Shown here: positions 1-9,651 of the stretch, piece after piece
Layout of the letters: the number at the start of each line of letters is the position of its first letter
Position numbering within the stretch: the stretch's first letter is position 1
DNA from: CAWIVH01 sp963839475
GTDB lineage: Bacteria; Acidobacteriota; UBA6911
DNA length: 64,000 bases
NCBI GenBank assembly: GCA_963839475.1
Contig: CAWIVH010000009.1
Span: 78,126-142,125 of the forward strand
Reading direction: 5' to 3'
Program-made: the position numbers and the translations under genes
The notes under the pieces: model-generated
Told to the model about the DNA's origin: nothing
The model's input: the letters and a program-made list of their open reading frames with translations, nothing else
Databases searched by the model: none

Positions 1-269
1 CCGTTTGCCGCGCGCAGAATCGAGACCGTCGCATCGACGCCTGAGAGATCGCCCCTCGCCGAGCGGAGGATGAGCTGAAACGATTCAAATTCATTGCGCG
101 CAGCCCAAATCTCCGCATTCTGCGCGCTCTTTTGGAGAGGGGGATCTCCCGGGCGTACCTTGACCAGGGCCGTTGTGATCCAAAACTGAAGCGGCCCGGT
201 TTCTGCGGCCTTTGTGAACGAGGCCGCAAAGGCCACGAAAACTATCAATCGTAGTATCCGCAAGATCAT
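1..269 (-). CDS. Secreted protein, N-terminal part only (DUF4091-like)
   Basis: Partial gene: it reads in from an ATG at 269 and runs off the window edge without a stop. The first ~22 residues form a clear signal peptide (MILRILRLIVFVAFAASFTKAAE). The mature part contains the stretch EIWAARNEFESFQLILRS, which resembles the N-terminal region of secreted glycoside-hydrolase-like proteins with a DUF4091 domain, where 'ARNE-FQ' is typical. About 89 codons are visible. The reading frame uses GC-rich third positions like its neighbours. It lies 86 bp downstream of the glycosyltransferase on the same strand, so it may end the same operon. No strong ribosome binding site was seen. The family call is tentative because most of the protein is missing. 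Confidence 0.55.
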   Translation of the reverse strand, partial: MILRILRLIVFVAFAASFTKAAETGPLQFWITTALVKVRPGDPPLQKSAQNAEIWAARNEFESFQLILRSARGDLSGVDATVSILRAAN

Positions 270-355
270 GGTGAGGTCTCAGGTTGTCTGAAGGGAACAG
301 GCACGACTGCCTCCTAATCTGCGGGGCGGCGTGATGAAAGAACGCCTCAAAATAT

Positions 356-1594
356 TCATACATCGGATCCCGAAACCCCTTTTGCCTCGACGGATCCTGT
401 CGGGCCCCAAGCCCGCACCTGTCTACCGGGCGTTTTTTCAGTCTGCTCATCCGCAATGCCGGATACAATCCGGCTCATCTCTTCGACCTTTTTATCCCAG
501 GACTCTTGATCCATGGAACGGGATATTGAAATTCGCGCACCCAGAATTCCCCTCTCGACCAGGGAATCCAGATGATGCAGGAATTCCTCATGGTTCCGTC
601 CGATGAGGACATTCGGCCCCAGTATTTCCGCCTCCGGGATCGCCGTGGATACCACAGGAAGTCCTGCCGCGAGATATTCGCGCATTTTGAGCGGATTGGC
701 AGCCAACGTCAGATCATTCACAACGAAGGGCAGAATCCCGAAATCCATTCCCTTGCAGTATGCGGGGAGATCTCCATACTCCCTACGGCCGATCAGGTGG
801 ACGTTCGGCATGTTTCTGACGCGCGAGATGTCCGTCTGGATCTTGCCAATCATCAGAAACGTCCACTTCGGCCGTGCCGAGGCGAGAAAGTGGATGAGCT
901 CGAGATCCACCCAATCGGCAATGAGTCCGAAGAAACCGACCACGGGGTGGGGAAGGGCGGCCACTTCGGACGGCACCTCTGTTTTCAGGCTGCATGCCTG
1001 GCGGAAATGTTCGACATCCACCCCATGGGTAACGATGAATGTTTTGGGATTGTAAATCTTCTTGGCTTTATAAAGCAGCATGGAGGAAACGATGACGACA
1101 TCCGCCTTCGCCATGAGATTCTTTTCCATTTGCAGAATGGCGGCTTTCCGAGATCCGCTGAACTCCGAGTATTCATCCACACATTGATACACAATCAGGC
1201 TCTCTCCCAACCTCCCTACGATGTCAGCCGAAGTGGGGAGAAAGGTCCACGTGATCGGATGGGCGAAGCCAAGTCGCGCCGATATGAGACGCACATGCCA
1301 GGTGAGAATGCTTTGATTGATCCTGCGAGCGATGGCGCTGCCGTGGAATGGAATAACCAGAGGCGAGAGCACGAAAATCCGATCCTCCACCTGCCTGAAT
1401 CCCGAGGCGAACTGACGCAGCTTTCGGGTTACGCGTTTCAAGTCGTGCAGAGAGGGTTCCGGATTCCTATTTCCGATCGAATTGACCCAGAGAACCCGGT
1501 TGTGCCGGGCAAGGCGCCTCATGATATGCTTCTTGCTCAGCGGATCTCCATTCCAATCATTGCTGAAACAAATGATGTCCCGGCCGGAAATCAT
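356..1594 (-). CDS. Glycosyltransferase, GT4-like (GT-B fold)
   Basis: Likely transfers a sugar from a nucleotide donor to the lipid-linked exopolysaccharide repeat on the cytoplasmic face. The C-terminal half has the GT4 layout: a VVGFFGLIADW start of the donor domain, then FGILPFVVNDLTLAANPLKMREYLAAGLPVV-type residues in which the E of the KxxEYLAAG motif contacts the donor. The N-terminal half carries VYQCVDEYSEF, as in TuaH-like enzymes. ATG 1594 was chosen because an AGAGGG site lies just upstream and because a longer start would run into the preceding amidotransferase, whose stop is at 1602. It is the last clear gene of the minus-strand block and is probably co-transcribed with it. About 412 residues, normal for the family. 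The sugar specificity cannot be read. Confidence 0.85.
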   Translation of the reverse strand: MISGRDIICFSNDWNGDPLSKKHIMRRLARHNRVLWVNSIGNRNPEPSLHDLKRVTRKLRQFASGFRQVEDRIFVLSPLVIPFHGSAIARRINQSILTWHVRLISARLGFAHPITWTFLPTSADIVGRLGESLIVYQCVDEYSEFSGSRKAAILQMEKNLMAKADVVIVSSMLLYKAKKIYNPKTFIVTHGVDVEHFRQACSLKTEVPSEVAALPHPVVGFFGLIADWVDLELIHFLASARPKWTFLMIGKIQTDISRVRNMPNVHLIGRREYGDLPAYCKGMDFGILPFVVNDLTLAANPLKMREYLAAGLPVVSTAIPEAEILGPNVLIGRNHEEFLHHLDSLVERGILGARISISRSMDQESWDKKVEEMSRIVSGIADEQTEKTPGRQVRAWGPTGSVEAKGVSGSDV

Positions 1595-1601
1595 GATTTG
1601 T

Positions 1602-3512
1602 CTACCCTCTTCTTTCGGAGGCCATTCTTCCAAAGCCATCCGGAGAATGACCCCTGACAAAAATGCGATACCAGAACTCGAAGATTAGAAGGGTCCAAAC
1701 ATCCTGATGCCTTCCGGCGACCTTCGCTTCATTCTCGGACACGATCATTTCGAGCGCGGAATGGTTGAAAAACTGTCTGCAAGCCGAACCGGGGCACAGC
1801 AACGCGTCGCGCACGAGGTCCCTTAATTGTGTGCGAAGCCAGAATTCGGTCGGAACCGGAAATCCCTTTTTGGGTCGTCTCAAAATGGAGTCTGGGAGCA
1901 CGTCTACCATGGCGCGGCGGAGCAGGTACTTTCCTTGACCATGACGGATTTTGAGCGTTTGCGGTAAAGTGAAGGCAAACTCGACCAGCCGGTGATCCAG
2001 AAAGGGCACTCGCAGCTCCACTCCGGTCGCCATCGTCATTTTGTCGGCCTTCATCAAAAGGTTATCAGGCAGCCAGATCTTGATATCCTGATAGAGCATG
2101 CGGTTCAGCGGTGTTGCGTCTTCCGAACTCCCGCACGAGGAATACAGGTCGCGAAGCAGGGAATCGTCAGATCCCGGCAGCAGTTGAGCCTTGGTTTCCG
2201 GCAAGAGTCCCCGCGACACCCCGGTGTATCTATCTTCGGGATCCAGGCCGGCAAGCAACATATAATTGCGCAATCTGAGGCCTGGGGCATAGGGCGCCAG
2301 CCCGGCAGTGAACCAGGCCAAAGTGGAGAACCGTCGGCTCAGGTTTTCGAGAGCCAACATTTTCCGATAAATGCCGTAGCCTGCGAGGATTTCGTCAGCC
2401 CCCTCTCCAGATAGCACGACCGTGATGTGTTCGCGGGCGAGTTTGGAGAGGAAATACAGCGGAATGCAGCTTGGATCGGCCAGGGGTTCGTCGAGATGCC
2501 AGACGAGTTTGGGGATCGCATTCTCGAAATCCTTCGAATTCAGGTGGTACTCGTGATGTTGTGCGTTAAATGCGGCTCGCGGCCTGTCGGGCATAGACAA
2601 GTTCATTCGATTCCTGCTCCTCACGAGTGCCAGCCTCGTAGCCGATGCTGAATGAACGCGGCGGCTCACCCCTGCCTTCTTTTCTCATGAGGGCAAGGAT
2701 CGCACTTGAATCGATCCCGCCGCTCAGAAACACACCCAGGGGTACCTCGGAAATGAGCCTTAGCCGGACGCTTTCTTCAAGCAATATTTCGAAGCGCGAC
2801 AGGCACTCTTCGTCGCCCGTGGCTGTCTCTCCTTCCATCCCGATATCCCAATAACGCCGTGAGTGGACCCCCTCTGGATCAACCACCAGAATATGCCCCG
2901 GCTGAAGCTTAAGGATCCCTTTGAACATCGTTTTGGGTCCTGGGACGTAGCGCAGTGAGAGGTAAAGATCCAGCGCTTCCGGGTCAACCTCGACGCGGAT
3001 CTGCGAAATCTGAAGCAAAGCCTTGATCTCCGAAGCAAAGGCGAATATCCCCTTTCCTTCCCAATAGTAAACGGGTTTCAGCCCCAGCCGGTCGCGCGCT
3101 AATACCAGGCGGCGCCGCCGGCTGTCCCAGATGGCGATGGCAAACATGCCCCGCAGCTGTTCGACGAAGTCACAACCATATTCCTCATAGGCATGTATGA
3201 TTGTCTCCGTGTCTGACCGGGTTCTGAAAAATATGCCCACGAGCTGCGAGATCTTTGCCGAGGTCAGCATAGTTGTATATCTCGCCGTTAAAGACGACGA
3301 CCGCGGATCGGTCTTCATTGAAAATCGGCTGCTTCCCCCCTTCGAGGTCAATGATGCTAAGTCGACGGTGACCCAGACCAGCATGCCGATCCAAAAAATA
3401 GCCGCTATCGTCAGGCCCGCGATGATCCAGCGTCGAGGACATTCTCCTCAACAAACCTCTCATCGACCGGGTTGGACCTATCAAATTGAATGATCCCGCA
3501 GATTCCGCACAT
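1602..3512 (-). pseudogene. asnB: Asparagine synthase-like amidotransferase, broken by three frameshifts
   Basis: The reading frame starts at ATG 3512 (MCGICGIIQF, with the catalytic Cys2) but changes frame three times. At about 3454 it moves to the frame with LDHRGPDDSGYF and FNGEIYNYADL. At about 3226-3231 it moves to RTRSDTETIIHAYEEYG and the PP-loop LSGGIDSSAI. At about 2571 it moves to FNAQHHEYHL and VVLSGEGADEILAGYG. Each jump is explained by one extra base next to a short A/T homopolymer. Repaired, the protein would be about 635 residues with all glutaminase and ATP-pyrophosphatase motifs intact, the normal length of the AsnB group in exopolysaccharide loci. Its start overlaps the end of the heparinase-like gene by 32 bp, which suggests translational coupling. 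It may be an active gene with sequence errors, or a real pseudogene beside the intact copy at 28202. Confidence 0.85.
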
Positions 3513-5937
3513 GGCTTTTGTCCGTGATGCCCGATCCCTGATCGTGACGGCTCGATTGCATCATGCTATCCGAGAGGTACGGGAGGGGTTCTCGAGTATC
3601 GAAAATAGTCCTGCTGTTGGCGCTCAGGTGTTTGGCCTCAAGCGCAAGGAATTGATCCGAGGAGTTATCGACGGTCCGGATCCAGAAGAATTCACCCGCC
3701 ATCTTGAAGCCAGCTACGGTCACTTCCCCGCCATCGGGGTTGACAACGAAAAGGTCCGTGCGAGGCCCTCGGGCGATGGAGCAGGCGACGGCAGGTGCGC
3801 CTTCCGGTTCGAGCCTTCTCATGGTGGCCACGCTGCTTAATTCAGATGATGGTGCGGAGGGCAGGATCGCCGTGATCAAGGCTGCCGGCGCCGCGCCGCA
3901 AAACGAAGCATTCAAGACGGGGGCAGGAGTCTTTCGTCCATATCGGTCCGAGGACCATCCTTGAATCGGGTTATCGGCGCCTTTGATGATCTGGGTATCC
4001 ATGGGCCTTCCAGCGAAAAGAGCGAGGTCCAGTGCAACCTCACCCGAATAGACCGCCAGGTGGACGCCCCCATCATCGTTACCATTGCGGACGTGTAACC
4101 GCACTTCAGGTGAAAAATGAAGATTTTTCTCGAAACGGTGCTCCCCCTTGCCATGGAAGCTGTCAATTAGAACCCAATATTCGGGTTTGAGGAAAAGAAG
4201 GCGCCTGCGGTGTATCACGCCTTCCGGCAATCGGGTGTACCCGTTATGTTCCCCCCCGACACATTCTATCTGTGGAAGAATGATCTCTCCCAGGATTCGA
4301 GTGGATGACTTCCACTTCCAGCGGAAGGAAGAATCCGTCTCCGACTGCGCTATTCGGTCGATGGATATGGTGTTGTGAGCACTCGTCGATCGGAAAAAGT
4401 CACGCCATCTCGGATCGCCGTTGTAAATAAAGGTCCCAGGATCCACAAGCAGGTCCTTACCGGCTGACCACAGCGTGAAGGACAGGGCATCGGCGTGTCC
4501 ATGCCCGCCGCCAATTTTGCCCAGTCCGCCGCAGTCAAACACCAGGTGCGCGGCACCTTTGTCCCAAGCAGAGCGCTGTATAAAATATCCGGCGTTCGGG
4601 CAACTGAGGCTTGTCAATGCCGGCCTTCGGCTGGGAAGGCTCTCGAAATTGTGCCAACTGTCTTGGCCGAGCAACCAGAAGGATTCCTCCCGGAGAAAAC
4701 CGGCGCTGCTTTTAAAGTCGGACCGACTGAAAAGGACGGCCCCGGTTGAAAGCGAATCGGAGAACGAGCCGTAATCACTCCGGGACAGCGCCAGGGCCCG
4801 TCCCCCGTCATCATCGCCCAATAGAGGCAGCGTGTCGTCGGGGCGGGTAAGGTGCATCACGAAATCAATCATCCGCTCTGTCTTTTCCCAAACGATTGCA
4901 GGAAGAGTCACCTGGTTGTGTTTAGCCAACGCGAGCGCCTGAAGATAAAAGTCGAGTGTGTAACAGTGATAGCAGGATGAGAGTTCGCTATGCACGCCGT
5001 CCCGGGATACCTGGCGGTCTATCTCAGCCGTTAATATTTCGTACCCCCTCCGCAGCCATTTGGACGCCTTCGGGTGCTCCTTGAAGACGATGCCCGCCAC
5101 GAATAGAGCCGTGGCCTCTCCGATCAGATGAGTGTTGGGGCTGCTGTAGTTAGAGGGGTACCGATAAACATGTTCGATCTGAGCGAATAAGGATGTTCCG
5201 ATCCGCCGCGCGATGGATTCCTGCAAAGCGTGGCTTGGCAGCAGGAAGAGGAGGCTCCAGGTCCAGGCGGTGCTTCTCAAGGATATTTCAAGGCAGGAGT
5301 GCCAATGGATCCCCATGAAAAGCGGATTCTGGTCGATCCAGCTTTCCATTTGGCTGACCGCTTCGATGGCGTATTTCTCATTGCCGGTGAGAAAAAATGC
5401 CTTCGCTAGGCGGGCGATATGTTGATGCCGATTCAACTCATGAATGGTTTTTGGATCCCCTGCCGGATGTTTCCGGACAGGCTCGTAATCGGCCCAGAAG
5501 TGCCTCTCCCAGGAATGGCCCGTGAGGGGATCTCTGTGCCAGTCGATGTCCCTGCCCAGGTGGAGCACTCCATAACCAAGAATGGAAACCTCATGGCGGC
5601 AAAGCCGATCCGCTTCCAGTGTTGCTGCCTTAATCCATTCGGGAGCCTGTTGCTCCAATAGACTGCGGATTTGCGTTTGAGAGTCTGCTTCAAAATAGAA
5701 CCGTCGGGCAGGCCCGCCACGCAGGTAGTCAAGAAAGGAGAAATGTCCCGCGGATGTATCCGTTCCTGAAATCGGTTCGGGCTCCAGGGCTCGAGGCAGA
5801 CTCCCGCATCCGCTATTCATTCCGATGAGTATGCTCAGACGATCAAGTTCGACTCGAAGCTTCTCCCGGAAACGTGAGGAAATCTCGCGTCCGGTCATAG
5901 CTTTTACACGTCTCCAATGCTTGAAGGCCGGCATCAT
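3481..5937 (-). CDS. Heparinase II/III family protein (polysaccharide lyase-like)
   Basis: Probable uronate-polysaccharide lyase, acting on or trimming the exopolysaccharide. The N-terminal ~380 residues form the alpha/alpha-toroid, with WHSCLEISLRSTAW and helix-rich repeats. The C-terminal half is the heparinase II/III beta-sandwich with the hallmark GGGHGHADALSF at about residues 475-487, followed by DLLVDPGTFIYNGDPRWRDFFRSTSAHNT. No signal peptide is visible, as is usual for lyases encoded inside EPS loci. ATG 5937 is preferred because AAGGAAGAG lies upstream and the resulting N-terminus (HWRRVKAMTGREISSRF) matches the usual start of this group; an in-frame ATG exists at 5970. About 818 residues. 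It lies between the GT4 at 6025 and the broken asnB. The substrate is unknown. Confidence 0.85.
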   Translation of the reverse strand: MMPAFKHWRRVKAMTGREISSRFREKLRVELDRLSILIGMNSGCGSLPRALEPEPISGTDTSAGHFSFLDYLRGGPARRFYFEADSQTQIRSLLEQQAPEWIKAATLEADRLCRHEVSILGYGVLHLGRDIDWHRDPLTGHSWERHFWADYEPVRKHPAGDPKTIHELNRHQHIARLAKAFFLTGNEKYAIEAVSQMESWIDQNPLFMGIHWHSCLEISLRSTAWTWSLLFLLPSHALQESIARRIGTSLFAQIEHVYRYPSNYSSPNTHLIGEATALFVAGIVFKEHPKASKWLRRGYEILTAEIDRQVSRDGVHSELSSCYHCYTLDFYLQALALAKHNQVTLPAIVWEKTERMIDFVMHLTRPDDTLPLLGDDDGGRALALSRSDYGSFSDSLSTGAVLFSRSDFKSSAGFLREESFWLLGQDSWHNFESLPSRRPALTSLSCPNAGYFIQRSAWDKGAAHLVFDCGGLGKIGGGHGHADALSFTLWSAGKDLLVDPGTFIYNGDPRWRDFFRSTSAHNTISIDRIAQSETDSSFRWKWKSSTRILGEIILPQIECVGGEHNGYTRLPEGVIHRRRLLFLKPEYWVLIDSFHGKGEHRFEKNLHFSPEVRLHVRNGNDDGGVHLAVYSGEVALDLALFAGRPMDTQIIKGADNPIQGWSSDRYGRKTPAPVLNASFCGAAPAALITAILPSAPSSELSSVATMRRLEPEGAPAVACSIARGPRTDLFVVNPDGGEVTVAGFKMAGEFFWIRTVDNSSDQFLALEAKHLSANSRTIFDTREPLPYLSDSMMQSSRHDQGSGITDKSHVRNLRDHSI

Positions 5938-6024
5938 CTTCTGGGCTCTTCCTTGCGACCTAAATGCCAATCGCCTATAGCTCGCAAAATCACAGCCGCC
6001 TTTTCCATGGAGGAGTCTTTGTTT

Positions 6025-7068
6025 TCATGGGCTTCCCTGCAATGTACGGTTGTATGTATCGATTAATCTCCGCGGCTTCACTTCGATCCGGCGCTTGGCG
6101 GCCACCGGTTTCTCCTGAATCAGACAAGCTTCGATGGCATCAGCCAGGGCGTCGGCATCCCCGTTCTTGAAAAGAACAGTCCCGGGCGGCCTGAGGCAGA
6201 CATCACTGGCAATGACGGGGATGCCCAACGCGAGCGCTTCGCGTACCGAATTCGAATCTCCATCAGCCCTGGTAGCTCTCAAAAAAATATTCGAGCTGGC
6301 CATGACAGAAAGGCAGAGCGAGTGCGGTATCTCACCAAGCAGGAGGAAGGTGTCCTGAAGCCCACAAGCTGCGACTTGTTGTTTAGCCGACTCAAAATCC
6401 TCGCCGTCCCCAATGACCACCAGGCCGATGCCCGGTTGGGTGCGACGAAGTTCAAGGAAGGCGACTAGCAGGGTTTCAAAGCCATACTCCGGCCGGAATG
6501 AAAGAGTTGTGGATAACAACGGCGTGTGCAACAGGAGCCACTTCTTGAGGATATTTGGAGGCGAGACAGGCTGGCTGGAGTCTTCCATATAGGCCGGAAC
6601 AATTTCGATCCGTTCCGAATCCACCCCGGAATTCTCCAAGGCGCCCCGTATTTCATGGCTTACGCAGATAATTCGTTGATACGGTTTGCAGGACAGTCGT
6701 GCCAGCAGCTTTCGATGTCTGCCACTCGCCACAAAACCGGGAGTCATCCCGGAGTGAATGGTCAGAAGTTTTGCAGGGGCGGCGTGACCTGCGATTCCAC
6801 AGGCAAGCGCTATCAGCCAACCTTTGATCGTATGTCCGTTGATATGAACATGTGGCATCCAACCTTGTCCGGCATAATGGAATACTTTTCGAACCAATTC
6901 CCATCCTCCATTTATCCGGATATAGCGGTCGCTTTGAGGCACGCAGCGGTCGATGCGAAGCACACGGCATTCAATGCCATCGCGCAGGAGCTCTTCGCGG
7001 GCCAGCTCCACATGGACCGAGATCCCCCCGTAGGGAGGCGGATAAGGACCAATCAAAAGTACCTTCAT
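6025..7068 (-). CDS. Glycosyltransferase, GT4 family
   Basis: Predicted cytoplasmic glycosyltransferase that extends the exopolysaccharide repeat unit. It begins MKVLLIGPYPPPYGGISVHV, the classic GT4 N-terminal glycine loop. It continues with HINGHTIKGWLIALACG, CVSHEIRGALENSGVDSERIEIVP in the acceptor domain, and RATRADGDSNSVREALALGIPVIASD in the donor domain, where the E of the EALALG motif is the conserved donor contact. ATG 7068 was chosen because this methionine starts the first beta-strand; upstream codons in frame have no ATG. About 347 residues, slightly short but complete. It is 99 bp downstream of the Wza-like gene and upstream of the heparinase-like gene in the same direction. Confidence 0.87.
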   Translation of the reverse strand: MKVLLIGPYPPPYGGISVHVELAREELLRDGIECRVLRIDRCVPQSDRYIRINGGWELVRKVFHYAGQGWMPHVHINGHTIKGWLIALACGIAGHAAPAKLLTIHSGMTPGFVASGRHRKLLARLSCKPYQRIICVSHEIRGALENSGVDSERIEIVPAYMEDSSQPVSPPNILKKWLLLHTPLLSTTLSFRPEYGFETLLVAFLELRRTQPGIGLVVIGDGEDFESAKQQVAACGLQDTFLLLGEIPHSLCLSVMASSNIFLRATRADGDSNSVREALALGIPVIASDVCLRPPGTVLFKNGDADALADAIEACLIQEKPVAAKRRIEVKPRRLIDTYNRTLQGSP

Positions 7069-7167
7069 AGGGCGGTGAGTTTCCTTCTTGAAGAATCCTT
7101 TATTCCGCAATCGAACCGTCCAAAAGAGGCCATTTGAATCCCTTCGACCGATATTCCAGGGTTCGGG

Positions 7168-7755
7168 TCATTCCACATAAATGGTGTCATTTTGGTTTAG
7201 ATAAAAGATCCCCGTGCCCGGATCCTCCAGGAGTTTTTTGATGTTCAATTTGAATCTTTGGGTGCCAGAGGCCGTCGTGCGGATGACAATTACGCTATTA
7301 CGCTTGGCATATTCGTTAAACCCGCCGGCGAGGGCAATCGCATCGAGCACGCTCACCTTCGTGTATATCTTGTACACGTCGGGCTTGCGGACATTGCCCA
7401 AAACCGAAATTCTGGGCGCATTGACCTCTTTGAGAATGATGGTTACCTTCGGCTCGGCCAGGAATTTGCGGAGATGGACTGAGACCTCCTGCTGGAGTTC
7501 GGCAACGGTTTTGTTTTGCGCTTCGAATTCGCTGAGAAGTGGAAGCGATATTTTCCCATCCGGCCTGACCACAGCCGTGATGGTGAGGTCAGGCTCCTTC
7601 CACACAAAGACCTCGATCACATCTCCGGGACCGAGTCGATATTCGATGTCCCCGAAGGTGTTCGTCTGCGCCATGGGCTTTTTTTCTCCCGCCGGCGAGG
7701 CGGAATCCGGGGCAGCCAAAACGACCGCAATGATGAAGATTGCTATGCCCTTCAT
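7168..7755 (-). CDS. Polysaccharide export protein, Wza-like (Poly_export/SLBB)
   Basis: Periplasmic or outer-membrane export component of the exopolysaccharide machine. A signal peptide covers residues 1-22 (MKGIAIFIIAVVLAAPDSASP). The polysaccharide export domain follows at about residues 36-115 with YRLGPGDVIEVFVWKEPDL and VRPDGKISLPLL. An SLBB-like segment at about 115-195 has ISVLGNVRKPDVYKIYTKVSVLDAIALAGGF. There is no lipobox Cys, so it is not an obvious lipoprotein. At 195 residues it matches the short form of the family rather than full-length E. coli Wza, and lacks the C-terminal transmembrane helix. A strong GGAGG site sits 5 bp before the ATG. It lies 28 bp downstream of the response regulator gene, so the two are very probably co-transcribed. 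Confidence 0.9.
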   Translation of the reverse strand: MKGIAIFIIAVVLAAPDSASPAGEKKPMAQTNTFGDIEYRLGPGDVIEVFVWKEPDLTITAVVRPDGKISLPLLSEFEAQNKTVAELQQEVSVHLRKFLAEPKVTIILKEVNAPRISVLGNVRKPDVYKIYTKVSVLDAIALAGGFNEYAKRNSVIVIRTTASGTQRFKLNIKKLLEDPGTGIFYLNQNDTIYVE

Positions 7756-7783
7756 TGGACCTCCGAACTTTGCATTCGGGAAT

Positions 7784-9265
7784 TCACGGCGTTGGGTGAG
7801 TTCGTGTGAGAATTCCCGGATAATCTCTGGTGCGGTTATCCATTTGCCATTTTTTAAGCTTGTTCAGCAAAGCCTTGTAGCAAATGCCGAGGCCGGCCGC
7901 CGCCTTTTTGCGGTTCCACTGGGTTCGCTCCAATGCGCTGAGCACGGCCGCTCTTTCGGCGTTTTCTGCGGCATTCGCCGACAGGGCTTTCAGCGATGGT
8001 AGCTCCTCTCCGTTCGTCTCCCCCGATAGCGCCTGGGGCTCAAACTCCGCGGCATTGAAATCGAGCTCCCCAAGGATCAGGTGGCGCTTGATCCGGTTTT
8101 CCAGCTCGCGGACATTTCCCGGCCAGCTATATTTTGAAAACGCGCGCATCAAGTCGCCGGGCAAATGTGTCACTTTGCTGTTGTAGCGTTCCCTGTATTT
8201 CTGGATAAAGTAGCCGCAATAAAGAGGGATGTCTTCCGGTCGTGCACGAAGGGGCGGGATATCGAGTTTTATCACATTGAGCCGGAAATAGAGATCGGGT
8301 CGGAACTCCCCCCGGGATACGGCCTCCTCGAGACGCATGTTCGTTGTGGCAAGGACTCTGGCCTCAACCTTGATAGTGCGCCGACCTCCGAGTCTGGAGT
8401 ACTCACCGTCCTGCAAAACATGAAGGAATTTGGCTTGCATCAGAGGATCGAGCTCGCCGATTTCATCCAGCAGGATGGAACCGGAGCCGGCAAGTTCAAA
8501 TTTTCCTGGCTTGTCGGACAGCGCTCCGGTAAACGCACCCCGATCATAGCCGAACATTTCCGACTCAATCAGATCCCGGGGAAGAGCCGCGCAATTGACT
8601 TTGATGAACGGCTTGGATCGCCGTTTGGATTGTGCGTGGATAAAGCGCGCCACAACCTCCTTGCCGACGCCGGATTCGCCAAGAATGAGCACGGGGACGT
8701 CCTGATCGGCCACGCGTCTGCCAATTTCCTTGATTCGAAGCATGCCTGCATTGGAAAAGAGAATATCTCTGTAATTTTCAAGCTGCTCCGGTTTCCAATC
8801 CGGATTCTGCGTTTCGTTTTCCTGGATTTTATTCTTGAGAGCGGTCTCAATGGTCAACCGCAATTCCTGGTCATCAAAGGGCCTGGTAAGGTAATCCGAT
8901 GCCCCCATTCGCATCGCTTCAACTACGCTCCTCACCTGGCCGCCATCGGCCAGAACAATGACCAGGATCGATTGGACGATTTGCTTTGACAATGCCAGCG
9001 TTTCGAGGTCCGAAAGCCCTGACCTTGCCAAATCAAATAGAATCACATCGGGCGCATAACCCGACTTGAGATGCGCGACAGCTTCCTCCCCTGAGGACAT
9101 TGCAGTTGCTTGGTAACCAATACCTGCCAGAAAGTCAGTAATGTGTCTTCGATTATCGGGGTCGTCATTTACAACCAAAATACTTCCTTTAGTTTTCAAC
9201 GCCTTCTGCTCCACGCATTTCCTGATCGCATTCTGGGTTGCTTCCATCGTTGGATTGGGTTGCAT
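7784..9265 (-). CDS. Sigma-54-dependent response regulator (NtrC family)
   Basis: Transcription activator of sigma-54 promoters. Order of domains: receiver (about residues 27-145; ILVVNDDPDNRR acidic pocket, phospho-acceptor Asp in VILFDLARSG, Lys replaced locally by the TRPF end), AAA+ ATPase (about 165-400; Walker A GESGVGKE, the sigma-54 contact loop GAFTGA, GSILLDEIGEL as Walker B, and the R-finger region), and a C-terminal Fis-type helix-turn-helix (about 445-482; ERTQWNRKKAAAGLGICYKA). It heads the minus-strand export/glycosyltransferase block and probably regulates polysaccharide genes, as PrsR-like regulators do in exosortase-linked EPS loci. No partner histidine kinase lies next to it, so it is an orphan. 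ATG 9265 was chosen over 9247 because only it has a purine-rich GGGAA upstream. Confidence 0.9.
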   Translation of the reverse strand: MQPNPTMEATQNAIRKCVEQKALKTKGSILVVNDDPDNRRHITDFLAGIGYQATAMSSGEEAVAHLKSGYAPDVILFDLARSGLSDLETLALSKQIVQSILVIVLADGGQVRSVVEAMRMGASDYLTRPFDDQELRLTIETALKNKIQENETQNPDWKPEQLENYRDILFSNAGMLRIKEIGRRVADQDVPVLILGESGVGKEVVARFIHAQSKRRSKPFIKVNCAALPRDLIESEMFGYDRGAFTGALSDKPGKFELAGSGSILLDEIGELDPLMQAKFLHVLQDGEYSRLGGRRTIKVEARVLATTNMRLEEAVSRGEFRPDLYFRLNVIKLDIPPLRARPEDIPLYCGYFIQKYRERYNSKVTHLPGDLMRAFSKYSWPGNVRELENRIKRHLILGELDFNAAEFEPQALSGETNGEELPSLKALSANAAENAERAAVLSALERTQWNRKKAAAGLGICYKALLNKLKKWQMDNRTRDYPGILTRTHPTP

Positions 9266-9651
9266 ATGATTCCCACTCGAAGGGCAGTTTTACTGATACT
9301 GGGGATTGGTGCAGTACAAAATTGATCATCTCTCTGTTCATAATAGACCACGGCTCTTTTCCTATCAGGACTTGCGGAAAATTCAGAAGGCCGCAAGGAC
9401 TGCCAATAGCCAACATCGGACACTCATGCGGATGTGTTTGCACGCCAGGTGGAGACCAATGATGCGCGGCTCCGCTCCAGGCAGATCGCCATTCTGGAAA
9501 GGATGAGCAGTTTAGACCAAATGCTGGAGCCATAAGGCTCAGACCTCCGAGCGGTACTGAACTGACACAGCAGTTGTCCGGCTGTATAAAGTGAATGAGT
9601 GCCGGGTTACCCGGCTCAAGTTCGGTCTGGTCCCTGAGGAGGGGACACAGC
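9266..9651. other. Divergent intergenic region between response regulator and secreted jelly-roll gene
   Basis: 386 bp without a convincing gene. On the plus strand it holds the CTGACA/TATAAA promoter at 9559-9590 and a small perfect palindrome at 9601-9615 (GCCGGGT-T-ACCCGGC) in the expected leader. On the minus strand a weaker promoter candidate for the regulator operon reads CTGATA, 17 bp, TATTAT, with the -10 near 9300-9330. A short open stretch (9306-9530) would read as a Lys/Arg-rich peptide only if a frameshift near 9418 is allowed; it is not called as a gene. Confidence 0.5.
9559..9590 (+). promoter_or_regulatory. Promoter P-a: GAACTGACA-17 bp-TATAAA
   Basis: The -35-like element GAACTGACA lies at 9559-9567 and the -10-like TATAAA at 9585-9590, with exactly 17 bp between CTGACA and TATAAA. 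It is one of six near-identical elements in the window. The ATG of the secreted protein gene follows 62 bp after the -10. Confidence 0.65.

Noticed and set aside
9306..9530. Possible small gene ending ...RQIAILERMSSLDQMLEP
   Set aside because: It needs a frame change near 9418 and begins with TTG without a proper ribosome binding site; too weak to call.
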